This document shows, one piece after another, positions 21,980 through 30,839 of a DNA stretch of 45,128 nucleotides. Below the pieces are notes generated by a model that saw nothing but the letters and a program-made list of their open reading frames with translations, made no database searches and was not told the origin of the DNA. Numbering within the stretch: the stretch's first letter is position 1; every line of letters begins with the position of its first letter. The stretch spans positions 1 through 45,128 of IMG/VR virus record IMGVR_UViG_3300031456_000009. The stretch is one strand, 5' to 3'. Made by a program: the position numbers and the translations under genes. The stretch is from a virus.

Positions 21980-22288
21980 ATGGCTCGGGCACCACAGAAT
22001 ATCCGTGCCCTTGCGCGTGCCCACACCGAAATGGCGTTGCGCACGCTCTGCGGCATCGCGTTGAACGGCGAGAACGAGGGCGCTCGGGTGGCGGCAAGCG
22101 TGCACATCCTCGACCGTGGCTGGGGCAAAGCGCCTCAAGCGCACACTGGCGAGGACGGCGAAGGCAGCATTCGGGTCACGATCCGGCACATCCTGGAGAA
22201 CGCTGCCGGCGCGACGCGCGTCGACCAGGGCGACGACGCGAAGGTGATCACGCTCGTGCCGCGCAAGACTGACGGTGACGACCAATGA
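21980..22288 (+). CDS. Probable small terminase subunit
   Basis: A 102-residue protein, 'MARAPQNIRALARAHTEMALRTLCGIALNGENEGARVAASVHILDRGWGK' in its first half (broken here by the helix turn). That text is typical of small proteins just upstream of terminase in alphaproteobacterial phages, where 'A..ALLDRGWGKP.Q' is common and an HTH-like helix pair recognises the packaging site. It is followed by an unusual 367-base gap before the large subunit gene. DNA recognition is inferred. Confidence 0.65.
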   Translation: MARAPQNIRALARAHTEMALRTLCGIALNGENEGARVAASVHILDRGWGKAPQAHTGEDGEGSIRVTIRHILENAAGATRVDQGDDAKVITLVPRKTDGDDQ

Positions 22289-22655
22289 CTGGTCATCGCG
22301 TGTCATCCATTCTGATGGAATGTACGACGGATTGCAGTTGTGCCTGCGCTGCAGGCGTTACTCGCATCGCGCGTGCATGCTGGCACTACATCGGCACTAC
22401 GCTGTGCGCTCGGCATCGTTCGAGCACTTCGCGCTGGCAAGCTCGCTGGTGCGATGGACGCATGTCCACCTCGCCATGTGCCACGCCTACCCACGCTACG
22501 CGCTGTACGCCCGCCCCTGGGGCGGCACGGGGCATGCCCCAGGCAGGCCGGGGGCGACCCTCCGGGGGCTTTGTGCCCAAGGGAACCCATCTCGTCGGGG
22601 AGGTAGACGGCGAGGCTCCCACAAATTCCTGCCCCCCGCTCCAGGGTGGCCGCTG
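22289..22655. other. Ambiguous 367-base gap before large terminase
   Basis: Two open frames cover this stretch: one from ATG 22285 to the stop at 22656, overlapping the genes on both sides, the other in frame with the large terminase from 22275. Neither peptide looks like a folded protein: both are rich in Arg, Cys, His and Trp. The DNA has a perfect 12-bp palindrome GGGGCATGCCCC (22530-22541), and a run of C and G tracts. A packaging (pac/cos) site or non-coding control region would fit a position between the two terminase genes, but there is no direct proof. Confidence 0.35.
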
Positions 22656-24020
22656 ATGGACATCTTGCTCCCGCACAATGGCTGGCTTCCGCGCGGTCAT
22701 CAGATGGCGCTGTGGGATTACCTGCAGAATGGCGGTAAAAGGGCCATGGCGGTGTGGCATCGGCGTGCCGGCAAGGACGAGATTTGCCTGCATCACGCTT
22801 CATGCGCTGCTTTTAAGCGCACCGGGAATTACTGGCATTGCCTGCCGGAATTTCTCCAGGGTCGGAAAGCGATCTGGACGGCGATTAACGCCCACACCGG
22901 CAAGCGTCGCATTGACGAGGCGTTCCCGCCGCACATCCGCGAGAGCACCAACGACAACGAGATGTTCATCCGCTTCGTCAACGGCTCGACGTGGCAGATC
23001 ATCGGGAGTGACCGCTATGATGCGACGGTGGGTGCAGGTGTCGCGGGCATCACCTACTCGGAGTGGGCGCTCGCGAACCCCAGTGCCTGGGCCTATCACC
23101 GCCCGATGCTGGAGGAAAACGACGGCTGGGCCGCCTTCATCACCACCCCGCGCGGACGCAATCACGCCAAAGCGCTGTTCGATCACGCCACCGGCTCGGC
23201 AAGCTGGTTCTCCGAGCTTCTCACCGCCATCGACACCCACGCGCTGACCGCAGAACGGCTCGATGAAGCGCTCGCCGAATACCAGGCACTCTACGGCGAG
23301 GACGTCGGCACCGCGCAGTTTCGCCAGGAATACCTCTGCGACTGGAACGCTGCGATCCTCGGCGCCTTCTACGCGTTCGAGATGGCGCGCGTGCGCAACG
23401 AAGGGCGCGTGATCGACATCGAGGCATTGCCCGACCTGCCGGTGCATCGGTCCTGGGACTTGGGCATGACCGACGACACCAGCATCTGGTTTTTCCAGGT
23501 GGTCGGCGCCCAGCTTTTCATCCTCGACCACATCGCCACATCCGGCATCGGCCTGGAGGCATGGCGCGACAAGATCGCCGAACGCTACCGCGAACACGGC
23601 TGGAAGCACGGCAACGACTACGTGCCGCACGACGCAAAAGTGAAGGAGATGGGCACCGGCCGCACCCGCGTCGAGACCATGATCTCACTCGGCTTGAAGC
23701 CGCTGCTCGTCCCCAATGCATCCATCGAAGATGGCCGCAATGCGGTGCGCCGCACGCTGCCGCTGTGCGTCTTCCATCCGCGTTGCGAGACCGGTGGCCT
23801 CGATGCGCTGGAGCAGTATCGGCGCGAATGGGACGACGAGAAGAAGGCGTTCCGCGCCAACGCCGTCCACGATTGGACCAGCCACCCGGCCGACAGCTTC
23901 CGCTACCTCGCGCTCTCCTGGCAACCGGCCGCGCGCCGCGAAGTGGTCGAACGCCATCTGGTCTCGGGCTGGGTCATCCCGCCGCCGCGCGAGGCCTATC
24001 AACCGGGGATCGTGCTGTGA
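22656..24020 (+). CDS. terL: Terminase large subunit
   Basis: A 454-residue packaging motor from the ATG at 22656, where the conserved part starts; upstream in-frame sequence is not protein-like. Walker A: 'VWHRRAGKD' (R36/R37, G39-K40); Walker B: 'ITYSEW' (acidic E136); coupling motif 'TTPRGRNH'. The nuclease half has 'WDLGMTDDTSIWFF' (Asp), and ends with the characteristic 'HDWTSHPADSFRYL'. It cuts and translocates DNA into heads through the portal. Length is in the normal range. Confidence 0.95.
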   Translation: MDILLPHNGWLPRGHQMALWDYLQNGGKRAMAVWHRRAGKDEICLHHASCAAFKRTGNYWHCLPEFLQGRKAIWTAINAHTGKRRIDEAFPPHIRESTNDNEMFIRFVNGSTWQIIGSDRYDATVGAGVAGITYSEWALANPSAWAYHRPMLEENDGWAAFITTPRGRNHAKALFDHATGSASWFSELLTAIDTHALTAERLDEALAEYQALYGEDVGTAQFRQEYLCDWNAAILGAFYAFEMARVRNEGRVIDIEALPDLPVHRSWDLGMTDDTSIWFFQVVGAQLFILDHIATSGIGLEAWRDKIAERYREHGWKHGNDYVPHDAKVKEMGTGRTRVETMISLGLKPLLVPNASIEDGRNAVRRTLPLCVFHPRCETGGLDALEQYRREWDDEKKAFRANAVHDWTSHPADSFRYLALSWQPAARREVVERHLVSGWVIPPPREAYQPGIVL

Positions 24021-24211
24021 ATATTCCGCTCAATTGGCATGAGGACGACCGTTGGGAACGGTGGATGAGCGCCAACGGCGTCGACGCCGTTGATTTTAAC
24101 GGCGACCGCGTCCGCTATTTCCGCGCCGATGGCAGCGAGGTGAACCCGACCGCGTCGTACGGCTACGACGCGCGGCTCACGCCCTACACCAACGTCGAGG
24201 GGAACGCATGA
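24017..24211 (+). CDS. Hypothetical small protein after terminase
   Basis: A 64-residue protein from the GTG at 24017, which overlaps the terminase stop (GTGA). 'LNWHEDDRWERWMSANGVDAVDFNGDRVRYFRAD' suggests a small beta-hairpin fold with a helical start. Similar 'W..W....G.D' small proteins occur at this place in related phages (recollection). Overlaps at both ends support translation. Function unknown. Confidence 0.6.
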   Translation: MNIPLNWHEDDRWERWMSANGVDAVDFNGDRVRYFRADGSEVNPTASYGYDARLTPYTNVEGNA

Positions 24212-24444
24212 CCACCGACAACACGTCCGTGTTGGTCACGCCGCTCGCGCCGCCGTTCAGCGGCAAGGTCGCGTTCGTTGATTTTGAACCCAGGGATGAC
24301 GGCACCGCCAAAACGCTCGCGGTGTCGATGCGCGACTACGACAAGCTCACCGCGCTGTTCGCCAACCAGATGATGGGCCGCGCCCTCGTGATGGAGGCCG
24401 CCAAAGACGGCAAGCGCATTCGCATCAGCGTGGTGCCGTCATGA
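24208..24444 (+). CDS. Hypothetical small protein
   Basis: A 78-residue protein with 'SGKVAFVDFEPRDDGTAKTLAVSMRDYDKLTALFANQMM' and 'AKDGKRIRISVVPS', an alpha/beta mini-domain. It overlaps the genes before and after by ATGA. No family recognised. Confidence 0.6.
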   Translation: MTTDNTSVLVTPLAPPFSGKVAFVDFEPRDDGTAKTLAVSMRDYDKLTALFANQMMGRALVMEAAKDGKRIRISVVPS

Positions 24445-24539
24445 TCCCGCCCTTCTGGGACAAGCACACGGTCACCATCGTGACGCTGCTCGTGCTCGCT
24501 GCGCTCGCCTTGATCGCGTTCGGAGGAATTTTGCAATGA
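24441..24539 (+). CDS. Tiny single-helix membrane protein
   Basis: 32 residues: MIPPFWDKHT, then one hydrophobic helix (about residues 11-30) ending in ILQ. It overlaps the previous stop by ATGA, and its own stop overlaps the next ATG. It is too short for many gene finders. Its place between terminase and portal suggests co-translation with the packaging genes; its role is unknown. Confidence 0.5.
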   Translation: MIPPFWDKHTVTIVTLLVLAALALIAFGGILQ

Positions 24540-24667
24540 AGCTGCATCGCAAGAAGCCGCCCAAGCACATCACACGCACGGCACGGCCGGCGAAAGGCCT
24601 GCCGACCGCAGCGCGCCTTCGGCTCAACGTGAAAGATGCGCGCGCACGCAATGCGCGGAGGACGTAA
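24536..24667 (+). CDS. Tiny basic protein
   Basis: 43 residues, starting MKLHRKKPPKHITRTARPAK and ending RARNARRT: more than a third is Lys/Arg. GGAGG precedes the ATG. It is tightly packed between overlapping genes (24539/24536 and 24667/24668), which supports translation. A DNA- or RNA-binding role is a natural guess from its charge. Confidence 0.5.
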   Translation: MKLHRKKPPKHITRTARPAKGLPTAARLRLNVKDARARNARRT

Positions 24668-24853
24668 GTGATCAAGCGCACGCACACCTGGGACGCCATC
24701 CGCGACGTTTGCACCGTATGCGGTCGCACGCGCGAGGAGATTGTCGACCGCAAGCTCGGCTGCGATCCCGGTCGCCACCCGCGCCGCCCGGTCACGCTGC
24801 CGCGCGTGCGCTTCCTCGAAAGGCCGCTCGACCCGGAGGACGACCATGTCTGA
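24668..24853 (+). CDS. Small CxxC protein upstream of portal
   Basis: 61 residues from a GTG start at 24668. 'CTVCGRTREEI' (CxxC) and a third cysteine ('GCDP') suggest a small zinc knuckle, and the C-terminus is Arg/Pro-rich. GCGGAGG lies upstream. Its last codons overlap the portal start by 8 bases. Confidence 0.6.
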   Translation: MIKRTHTWDAIRDVCTVCGRTREEIVDRKLGCDPGRHPRRPVTLPRVRFLERPLDPEDDHV

Positions 24854-27179
24854 CACCGCGCCGGGCAAAACCGCGCCCACCGACGACGACACGCGCTTCG
24901 ATGACATCGAGTTCAACCCGGCCATCGAACCGAAGAAGTCGCGCGCGTGGCTCAACATGCTGGAGGAGAGCGAAGACGCGTTCGAAAAGTGGAACGAGCA
25001 CTGCGACAAGATCGAGAAGCAGTACGCTTCGCTCGAACGGCTCTCGAACATGGCGCGCGATAAAGAATTTCAGATGTTCTGGGCCAACATCGAAGTGGAG
25101 AAGCCGGCCATCTACGCCTCGCCGCCCCAGCCGGTGGTGGTGGCGAAGTTCAAGGATCGCCGCCCGGTCTACGACGCCGCCTCCGAGATGCTGGAGCGCG
25201 CCTGCACCGTCGCGTTCGACATGGCGCGCATTCAAGACCTCATGCTGCTGATCCGCGATGATGTCGTGCTGATCGGTCGCGGCGTGCCCTGGTGCCGCTA
25301 TGAGAGCGGCAAGGACGGCGGCAGCTACTACGACAGCGAGCGCGTCTGCGTCGACTTCAAGAACCGGCGCGACTTTCTCCATTCGATCAGCCGCAACTGG
25401 CGCGAGGTGACCTGGGTCGCGGCGGCGAGCTACTTGACGCGCGAGGCTGCGCGCGAACGCTTCTACAAGCACTCGGGCAACGCCTATCAACAGGCCGAGT
25501 ACAAGGTCGACCGCGACACCAAGGAAGTCGGCGGCGCCGATAATCGCGAGCGCGCCAAGTTCTGGGAAATCTGGAGCAGGACCGAGCGGCGCGTCGTCTG
25601 GGTCGCGAAGGGCTGCGAAGACATTCTCGATGAAGACGACCCGCACCTCGACCTGTCGAATTATTTCCCGTGTCCCAAGCCCGCGTACGGCACCGTGCAG
25701 CGCAACTCGCTCGTGCCCGTGCCCGACGTGATGCAATACAAGGATCAGCTCGATGAGTTGAACCTGCTCACCGGGCGCATCCACGCCTTGAGCGAAGCGC
25801 TGGAGGCGAAAGGCTTCTACCCGGCCGGCGGCGCCGAGCTTGGCGACGCGGTGCAGGCCGCGATCCGCACCAAGACCGCCGGGCGCATGCTGGTGCCGAT
25901 CTCGAACTGGGCCGCGTTCGGCGGTTCGAAAGAGGTGATCATCTGGTTGCCCATCGACATGATCGCCTCGACCATCACCGCGCTGGTGCAACTGCGCAAG
26001 CAGGTGATCGACGACATTTATCAAATCATGGGGCTGTCCGACATCATGCGCGGCGCGACCGACGCGCGCGAGACGCTCGGCGCACAGCAATTGAAATCGC
26101 AGTACGGCTCGACCCGCGTGCGCGACAAGCAGGCCGAGATGGAGCGCGTCGCTGTCGACCTCGTCGCCATCACCGCCGAGATCATCACCGAGAAGTTCGA
26201 CCCGGTCACCATCATCGAGATGAGCCAGACGCAACTGCCGACGCAGGCGATGCAGCAACAGCAGGTCAAGCAGCTTCAGGGCCAACTCGCCCAGCAGCAG
26301 CAGATGATGCAGATGCTGCAGAGCAACCCGCAGGCGCAGCAGGCGATGCAGCAGAACCCGAAGGCCGGCGAGATGCTGCAGCAGGCGCAGCAGGTGATGC
26401 AGGACGGCCAGGACGCCATCGCCAAGGTGATGGCCAAGCCGACCGTCGAGCAGGTGCTGACCTTCCTGCGCAACAACCGCGCGCGCTCGTTCGTGCTCGA
26501 CATCGAGACCGACAGCACCATTCTCATTGACGAGAACGCCGAGAAGCAGCGCCGCTCCGAGTTCATCGGCGTGCTCGCGCAGCTTCTGCCGCAACTCACC
26601 CAGATGGTGCAGGTCGCGCCTGACAGCGCGCAATTCTGCGGTGAGGTGCTCAAGTTCGCCACCGCGCCGTTCCGCGCCGGGCGCAGCCTCGCTGGCTCCA
26701 TCGATGACTTTGTCGACAAGTTCGAGCAGAAGGCGTCAGCGCCGCGCGGCGACGATCCGGCAACGCAGCAGAGCAAGGCGGCGATCCAGATCGAGCAGAT
26801 GAAGGACAACCGCGAGCGCGAGAAGAACAAGCAGGAGGCCGAGCTTGCCGCCGCCGAACTGAAGATGAAGGACGACCACGCCAAGGCCAAGCTGGCCAGC
26901 GATCAGGCCATCGAGGCGGCCAAGCTGAAGCAGGACAGCCAAGACAACTTCATCGACGTCGGCGCGCAGAACCAGAAGGCGATGCAGGAGCGCGAAAAGC
27001 ATCAGGCCTCGATGGTCGAGAAGAACGCCAACATGGCGATGACGCGCCAGAAGGCCGAACTTGCGGCCCAGGCCGCGCGCAGCAAGCAGGTCGACATGGC
27101 GGCGCGCGCCGACGAACGCCGCGCCATGCAGCAGTTCAAGATGACACAACGGCCGGGTGGTGGAGGGTTCGGGCTGTGA
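24846..27179 (+). CDS. Portal protein
   Basis: A 777-residue portal from the ATG at 24846 (GGAGG upstream). The N-terminal two thirds have the usual layout: clip and wing parts ('YASPPQPVVVAKFKD', 'ARIQDLMLLIRDDVVLIGRGVPW') and a stem helix region with 'DQLDELNLLTGRIHALSEAL' and 'IDDIYQIMGLSDIMRGATDARET', which are diagnostic of portal proteins of alphaproteobacterial podoviruses. The C-terminal ~250 residues are Gln- and Lys/Glu-rich coiled coil, probably the barrel inside the head. Twelve copies make the DNA-entry ring. Confidence 0.9.
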   Translation: MSDTAPGKTAPTDDDTRFDDIEFNPAIEPKKSRAWLNMLEESEDAFEKWNEHCDKIEKQYASLERLSNMARDKEFQMFWANIEVEKPAIYASPPQPVVVAKFKDRRPVYDAASEMLERACTVAFDMARIQDLMLLIRDDVVLIGRGVPWCRYESGKDGGSYYDSERVCVDFKNRRDFLHSISRNWREVTWVAAASYLTREAARERFYKHSGNAYQQAEYKVDRDTKEVGGADNRERAKFWEIWSRTERRVVWVAKGCEDILDEDDPHLDLSNYFPCPKPAYGTVQRNSLVPVPDVMQYKDQLDELNLLTGRIHALSEALEAKGFYPAGGAELGDAVQAAIRTKTAGRMLVPISNWAAFGGSKEVIIWLPIDMIASTITALVQLRKQVIDDIYQIMGLSDIMRGATDARETLGAQQLKSQYGSTRVRDKQAEMERVAVDLVAITAEIITEKFDPVTIIEMSQTQLPTQAMQQQQVKQLQGQLAQQQQMMQMLQSNPQAQQAMQQNPKAGEMLQQAQQVMQDGQDAIAKVMAKPTVEQVLTFLRNNRARSFVLDIETDSTILIDENAEKQRRSEFIGVLAQLLPQLTQMVQVAPDSAQFCGEVLKFATAPFRAGRSLAGSIDDFVDKFEQKASAPRGDDPATQQSKAAIQIEQMKDNREREKNKQEAELAAAELKMKDDHAKAKLASDQAIEAAKLKQDSQDNFIDVGAQNQKAMQEREKHQASMVEKNANMAMTRQKAELAAQAARSKQVDMAARADERRAMQQFKMTQRPGGGGFGL

Positions 27180-29743
27180 GCATGGGCGACATCGCTGCGC
27201 AGGACAGCTACGAGATCGACCCGATGACCGGGGCGGTGATGAACCCGTCGCCGTACGCGCAGGGCAAGTTCGAGCGCATCGCCACGCGCCTCGGTGCCGG
27301 CATGCGCGATTGGTTTCAGACGCCCGGCCGCGCCTACAAGGAAGGGCTCGCGCCCGAGGAGGCGACCGACTGGGGCGCCGGCACCGCACTCAGCATGCTT
27401 GGCGTCGGCGCGCCGCTTGCGATGGTGGCGCCGTCGCGCGGCGCATCCGCTGGCATCTTCGGTGGCAAGCTTGCCGAGACGGCCGACCGCGCCGCGCTGC
27501 GTCAAGCTCAGTCGCTGGAGAAGACCGGCACCGATCCGGGCACGATCCTCGACACCACCGGCTGGGAGAAACGGCCCGACAAGCAGTGGCGGTTCGAGAT
27601 CAACGACCGCGATGCCGCGATGCAGCCCGACGCGTTCAAGCAGATGCGGATGAACGAGCCGCTGCCCGGCAACAGGCCTGACGTCACGGTCTCCGAAGTG
27701 TTCAAGCATCCCGATCTGTACGCCGCCTATCCGTGGGTCGGCGACATGCCCGCACGCCGCCTGCCCGCCGTCGACAAGTTTGGTCAGCCGAACACGACGC
27801 GCGGCGGCTACGATCCGCAGGGCAAGGCAGTCTATTTGCGCGAAGACCTGACGCCCGAGCAGGCGCGGCTGACGATGCTGCACGAGGCGCAGCACGCAAT
27901 CCAGGGTGCCGAAGGTTTCGCCGAGGGCGGCAGTCTCAGCGCGCCCGCCGTGGTCAGGCGCGGCGACAAGCAGCTTGAACAGACGGTCAGCGCGGCCGAG
28001 CAACGCTTCAACACCTTGCGCGACCAGATGCTGTCCGACGTCACCGCGCAGGCGCCGAGCGGCAACCCGACGCGCGCGCAGATCGATAAATGGAAAGCCG
28101 ATAACCCCGCGCTCGCCATCGAGATGGATCGCGCGTTCGATACCTTCTCGGCACCGGGCGGCGCGAACCGCAGCGCGTCGCGTTTCCAGGCCTACCGTTC
28201 GCTGCAGGGTGAGACCGAGGCGCGCAACGTGGCCGCGCGCGCCGATCTGATCCCCGAGCAGCGCTACCTCATGCGCCCCGAAGTGACCGAGGACGTGGCG
28301 CGCGCCCAACAGTGGGTGAACCGGGACAGGAAGCGCGGCAAGATGGGCGACGTCGCCGACACCGCAGCGCCCGGCATGATGCAGGACACGCCGGCGCCTG
28401 CACGCATGGGCAGCGTTCTCGCCGCGCCCGAGGAGATCAACCGCGCCGCAGCCGCCAGCGCGCAGGGCATCACGCAGCCGGCGTTGCGCAAGCTCTACGG
28501 CGAACTTGGCCTGACCGGCGGCGCGCCGTCCGAGCTTCTCGGTCCTTCGCTCGGCGCTGCGCACGATGCCGGCGCGATCAAATCCGCCATCGACCTCAAG
28601 CTCGCCGACCGCGCCGTGCTCGACACGATGACGCCGAAGCAGCGCCAGGGGTTCGCCCTCGGCGGCAAGGTGCCCGAGGGTTTCACGCTGCCGTCGCGCG
28701 AAGCGGGCGCGGCTGAACGCGAAGCCTACAAGCCGCTCAAGAAGGAGATCACCAAGGCCGAGGCCGCGTTCGATGCCGGTGTCGCGCGCGGCGACAAGCC
28801 GTCGATTTTCGATCTGTCGGCGCAGACCCTGATGAAAACGCCTGACGTCCCGCAGTTCAATCTGCCGCGCGTCGCGCCCGAGCAGACCGAGCGGCTCGCG
28901 TCGGTGCCGCGCGGCGGGCTGCAGCGGGTCGAGCGCGCAGCGGCAGCAGCACCGGAAGAAAACTGGGGCTGGTATAATCTGCAGCAGGCGCGCGACAGGT
29001 TTCACGACATCCACGGCAAGGCGCGCGGTGAGCAGGCGTTCAATGCGTGGCTCGACAGCGTCGCCGGCACCTCGATGGTCAACCCCATCGACAACAATCT
29101 GCGCTCATCGACGTGGTACCTGCAGCAAATTCTGGAGGGCAAGCCGCTGCCCGAGACGATGCAAATCAAAGACCCGGGCGGCAAGTCGGTCAAGCTGATG
29201 GTCGGTGGTCCGCCGGCCGGCTACGGCGCCAAGAGCCAAATCCAGCACGCGGATCGCGTGCGCGAGTATCTGACCAACAGCTACGACCCGGTGACCAATC
29301 CGAAGCCGATCTCGTATCGCATGAACCTCGGCGGCAACTGGATGCCGCGCACCGTCGACACGCACGACATTCGCAACCTCGTCGGCATGCCGGCGGCGAA
29401 AGAAATTTTCAAAGAGGATGCGGCGCTGCTGCCGAAGGAGTACGCCTACCTTGAGAGCATTGGGCAGCGCGCGGCGGATCGCGCGGGTGCGCCCCAGGCG
29501 GCGCAGCAGGCCGCGACCTGGGTCGGCGGCGGCAAATACACCGGCCTGAAATCATACCCGGCACCGCTGATGGAAGCGCTGAACCGTCGCGCTCATGTCA
29601 CGGGCGCAGTGCGCGACATCTCGCCCGAGCAGGCGCTGAGGGAAGCGTTTTCAGGCAAGGCGCCGCTGCTCGGGCTCGGCGGCGCTGCTGTCGCTGCGCC
29701 CGGCGTGATGGGCGGTCTCGCGTCGCAAGACCGCTACGAGTGA
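27176..29743 (+). CDS. Large polyvalent protein with zincin-type HExxH domain
   Basis: An 855-residue protein. GTG 27176 overlaps the portal stop and has GGAGGG 8 bases upstream; ATG 27182 is the alternative. Residues 228-246 hold 'LTMLHEAQHAIQGAEGFAEGG', broken here: the metal-site HEAQH is 236-240, followed by 'GETEARN' at 345-351, whose Glu could be the third zinc ligand. This HExxH ... E-x-EARN order is typical of zincin-like domains in phage and element-borne polyvalent proteins. The C-terminal third ('FNAWLDSVAGTSMVNPIDNNLRSS', 'GNWMPRTVDTHDIRNL') resembles a second domain common in such proteins (DUF7178-like, from memory). Sitting beside the portal, it may be packaged and injected. 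Confidence 0.75.
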   Translation: MSMGDIAAQDSYEIDPMTGAVMNPSPYAQGKFERIATRLGAGMRDWFQTPGRAYKEGLAPEEATDWGAGTALSMLGVGAPLAMVAPSRGASAGIFGGKLAETADRAALRQAQSLEKTGTDPGTILDTTGWEKRPDKQWRFEINDRDAAMQPDAFKQMRMNEPLPGNRPDVTVSEVFKHPDLYAAYPWVGDMPARRLPAVDKFGQPNTTRGGYDPQGKAVYLREDLTPEQARLTMLHEAQHAIQGAEGFAEGGSLSAPAVVRRGDKQLEQTVSAAEQRFNTLRDQMLSDVTAQAPSGNPTRAQIDKWKADNPALAIEMDRAFDTFSAPGGANRSASRFQAYRSLQGETEARNVAARADLIPEQRYLMRPEVTEDVARAQQWVNRDRKRGKMGDVADTAAPGMMQDTPAPARMGSVLAAPEEINRAAAASAQGITQPALRKLYGELGLTGGAPSELLGPSLGAAHDAGAIKSAIDLKLADRAVLDTMTPKQRQGFALGGKVPEGFTLPSREAGAAEREAYKPLKKEITKAEAAFDAGVARGDKPSIFDLSAQTLMKTPDVPQFNLPRVAPEQTERLASVPRGGLQRVERAAAAAPEENWGWYNLQQARDRFHDIHGKARGEQAFNAWLDSVAGTSMVNPIDNNLRSSTWYLQQILEGKPLPETMQIKDPGGKSVKLMVGGPPAGYGAKSQIQHADRVREYLTNSYDPVTNPKPISYRMNLGGNWMPRTVDTHDIRNLVGMPAAKEIFKEDAALLPKEYAYLESIGQRAADRAGAPQAAQQAATWVGGGKYTGLKSYPAPLMEALNRRAHVTGAVRDISPEQALREAFSGKAPLLGLGGAAVAAPGVMGGLASQDRYE

Positions 29744-29759
29744 TCACAAGGAGGAGACC

Positions 29760-30317
29760 ATGGCCCAGAGCACGACGACAGTGACGCCGGATGGCCCGAC
29801 GCCACCCACGAACTTTACCGGACAGGTCGGCATGCGTCCGCCGACCACGGACGGGCTGTCACCGATTGACGACGGCGCTGCGGGCGCACTCACCGCGTTC
29901 GCTGCGCCGGTCAGCGGCACCGCGTTCGAGGGCGCGGGCAGCGAGGTGGTCGTGACCGCGCCGGGCTCGCGCGCCGAATGCCCGACGCAGTCTGTGTCCG
30001 ATCTCGGTGCCTACACCACCTCGCCGAATGGGCAGCACGCGTCGAGCCTGTCGCCCACGACCAACCCGACCATCAGCGGTCTGGTCCCGGCCTCGCTCGC
30101 GAGCGGTGCGGGCACCAACGCGCTCGCGGTCAACGGCGCGAACTTCACGCGGCAGTCGGTCGTCTACGTGAACGGCGTCGCGCAGCCCACCAGCTTCGTG
30201 TCCAACGTGCAGATCAACGTCTCGGCTGCACCGAAGAAAGCCACCGCCGGAACGCTTCCGGTTTATGTCTCAACAGCCGGTGTCGTCACCGCGCCAACCA
30301 ACTGGACCTTTACATGA
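29760..30317 (+). CDS. Ig-like (IPT/TIG) domain protein, head decoration candidate
   Basis: A 185-residue protein with AAGGAGGAG upstream. Residues ~103-185 form an IPT/TIG-like Ig fold: 'PTISGLVPASLASGAGTNALAVNGANFTRQSVVYVNGVAQPTSFVSN...INVSAAPKKATAGTLPVYVSTAGVVTAPTNWTF' (shown with gaps). The first 100 residues are low-complexity with Gly/Ala/Thr. Ig-like domains on phage capsids are commonly surface decorations that bind carbohydrate. It overlaps the next gene by ATGA. Confidence 0.75.
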   Translation: MAQSTTTVTPDGPTPPTNFTGQVGMRPPTTDGLSPIDDGAAGALTAFAAPVSGTAFEGAGSEVVVTAPGSRAECPTQSVSDLGAYTTSPNGQHASSLSPTTNPTISGLVPASLASGAGTNALAVNGANFTRQSVVYVNGVAQPTSFVSNVQINVSAAPKKATAGTLPVYVSTAGVVTAPTNWTFT

Positions 30318-30514
30318 GCACGACCAAGAAGCCCGAGCAGGAGCACACCGAGGCATCGCCTCCGAAGCCGCCGGCAACACCCGCACCGGGCGATCTGCAG
30401 AGCATCAATGAACCGCCTGTACCGGCCAAGCATGAGCAGAAGCCGTCAGCAGATGTCAGTGTTTCACGTGAAGCGAAACACGAAACGGAAAACGATCACA
30501 AGCGGCATCGCTGA
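30314..30514 (+). CDS. Small hydrophilic protein, late operon
   Basis: 66 residues, MSTTKKPEQEHTEASPPKP at the start and ending in KRHR; the whole is Lys/Glu/Pro-rich and probably disordered. Start and stop overlap the neighbours (ATGA, TGATG). It is perhaps a minor scaffold or head-associated piece; no motif recognised. Confidence 0.5.
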   Translation: MSTTKKPEQEHTEASPPKPPATPAPGDLQSINEPPVPAKHEQKPSADVSVSREAKHETENDHKRHR

Positions 30515-30837
30515 TGGAGACGACGCTGTACGAAGTCGAGCCTGGGCGGTGGCGCGTCGCGCGTCCGCATACGCCGGTCGCGCGCTCCGCGCTGCCCAGG
30601 CCGTTCGTGATCTCGGACGCCATGCCGCCGACCGAGCAGGTTGACGGCCGCTTCTACACGAGCAAGCGCGAGTTTCGTGCTGTCGGGCGCGCCCACGGCC
30701 TCACCGAGGTGGGGAACGAGAAACTGAAACCGAAGATGCGCGCCACCGCCGCGCCGCAGGTGAAGCGGTCGCGCCGCGACACATTCCGGCGCGCCGCTGC
30801 GCGCTATCGCGCAGGCGAACGCCCGAGCAGGAGTTGA
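30514..30837 (+). CDS. Small basic protein, late operon
   Basis: A 107-residue protein with 'METTLYEVEPGRWRVAR' at the start, 'RFYTSKREFRAVGRAHGLTEVGNEKLK' in the middle and an Arg-rich tail. The middle pattern ('FYTSKR.F......GL.EVGNE.LK') is one I remember from small phage-like proteins placed before scaffold genes. It is 2 bases from the next gene. Function unknown. Confidence 0.65.
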   Translation: METTLYEVEPGRWRVARPHTPVARSALPRPFVISDAMPPTEQVDGRFYTSKREFRAVGRAHGLTEVGNEKLKPKMRATAAPQVKRSRRDTFRRAAARYRAGERPSRS

Positions 30838-30839
30838 GC

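Noticed and set aside
22275-22655. N-terminal extension of the large terminase
   Set aside because: The extra 127 residues are Arg/Cys/His-rich and unlike any terminase; the conserved part begins at the ATG 22656.
24792-26633. Long minus-strand frame (613 codons)
   Set aside because: Antisense shadow of the portal gene; composition dominated by Leu/Arg/His/Val repeats.
27002-29014. Long minus-strand frame (670 codons)
   Set aside because: Antisense shadow of the polyvalent protein gene, whose plus-strand frame has clear motifs.
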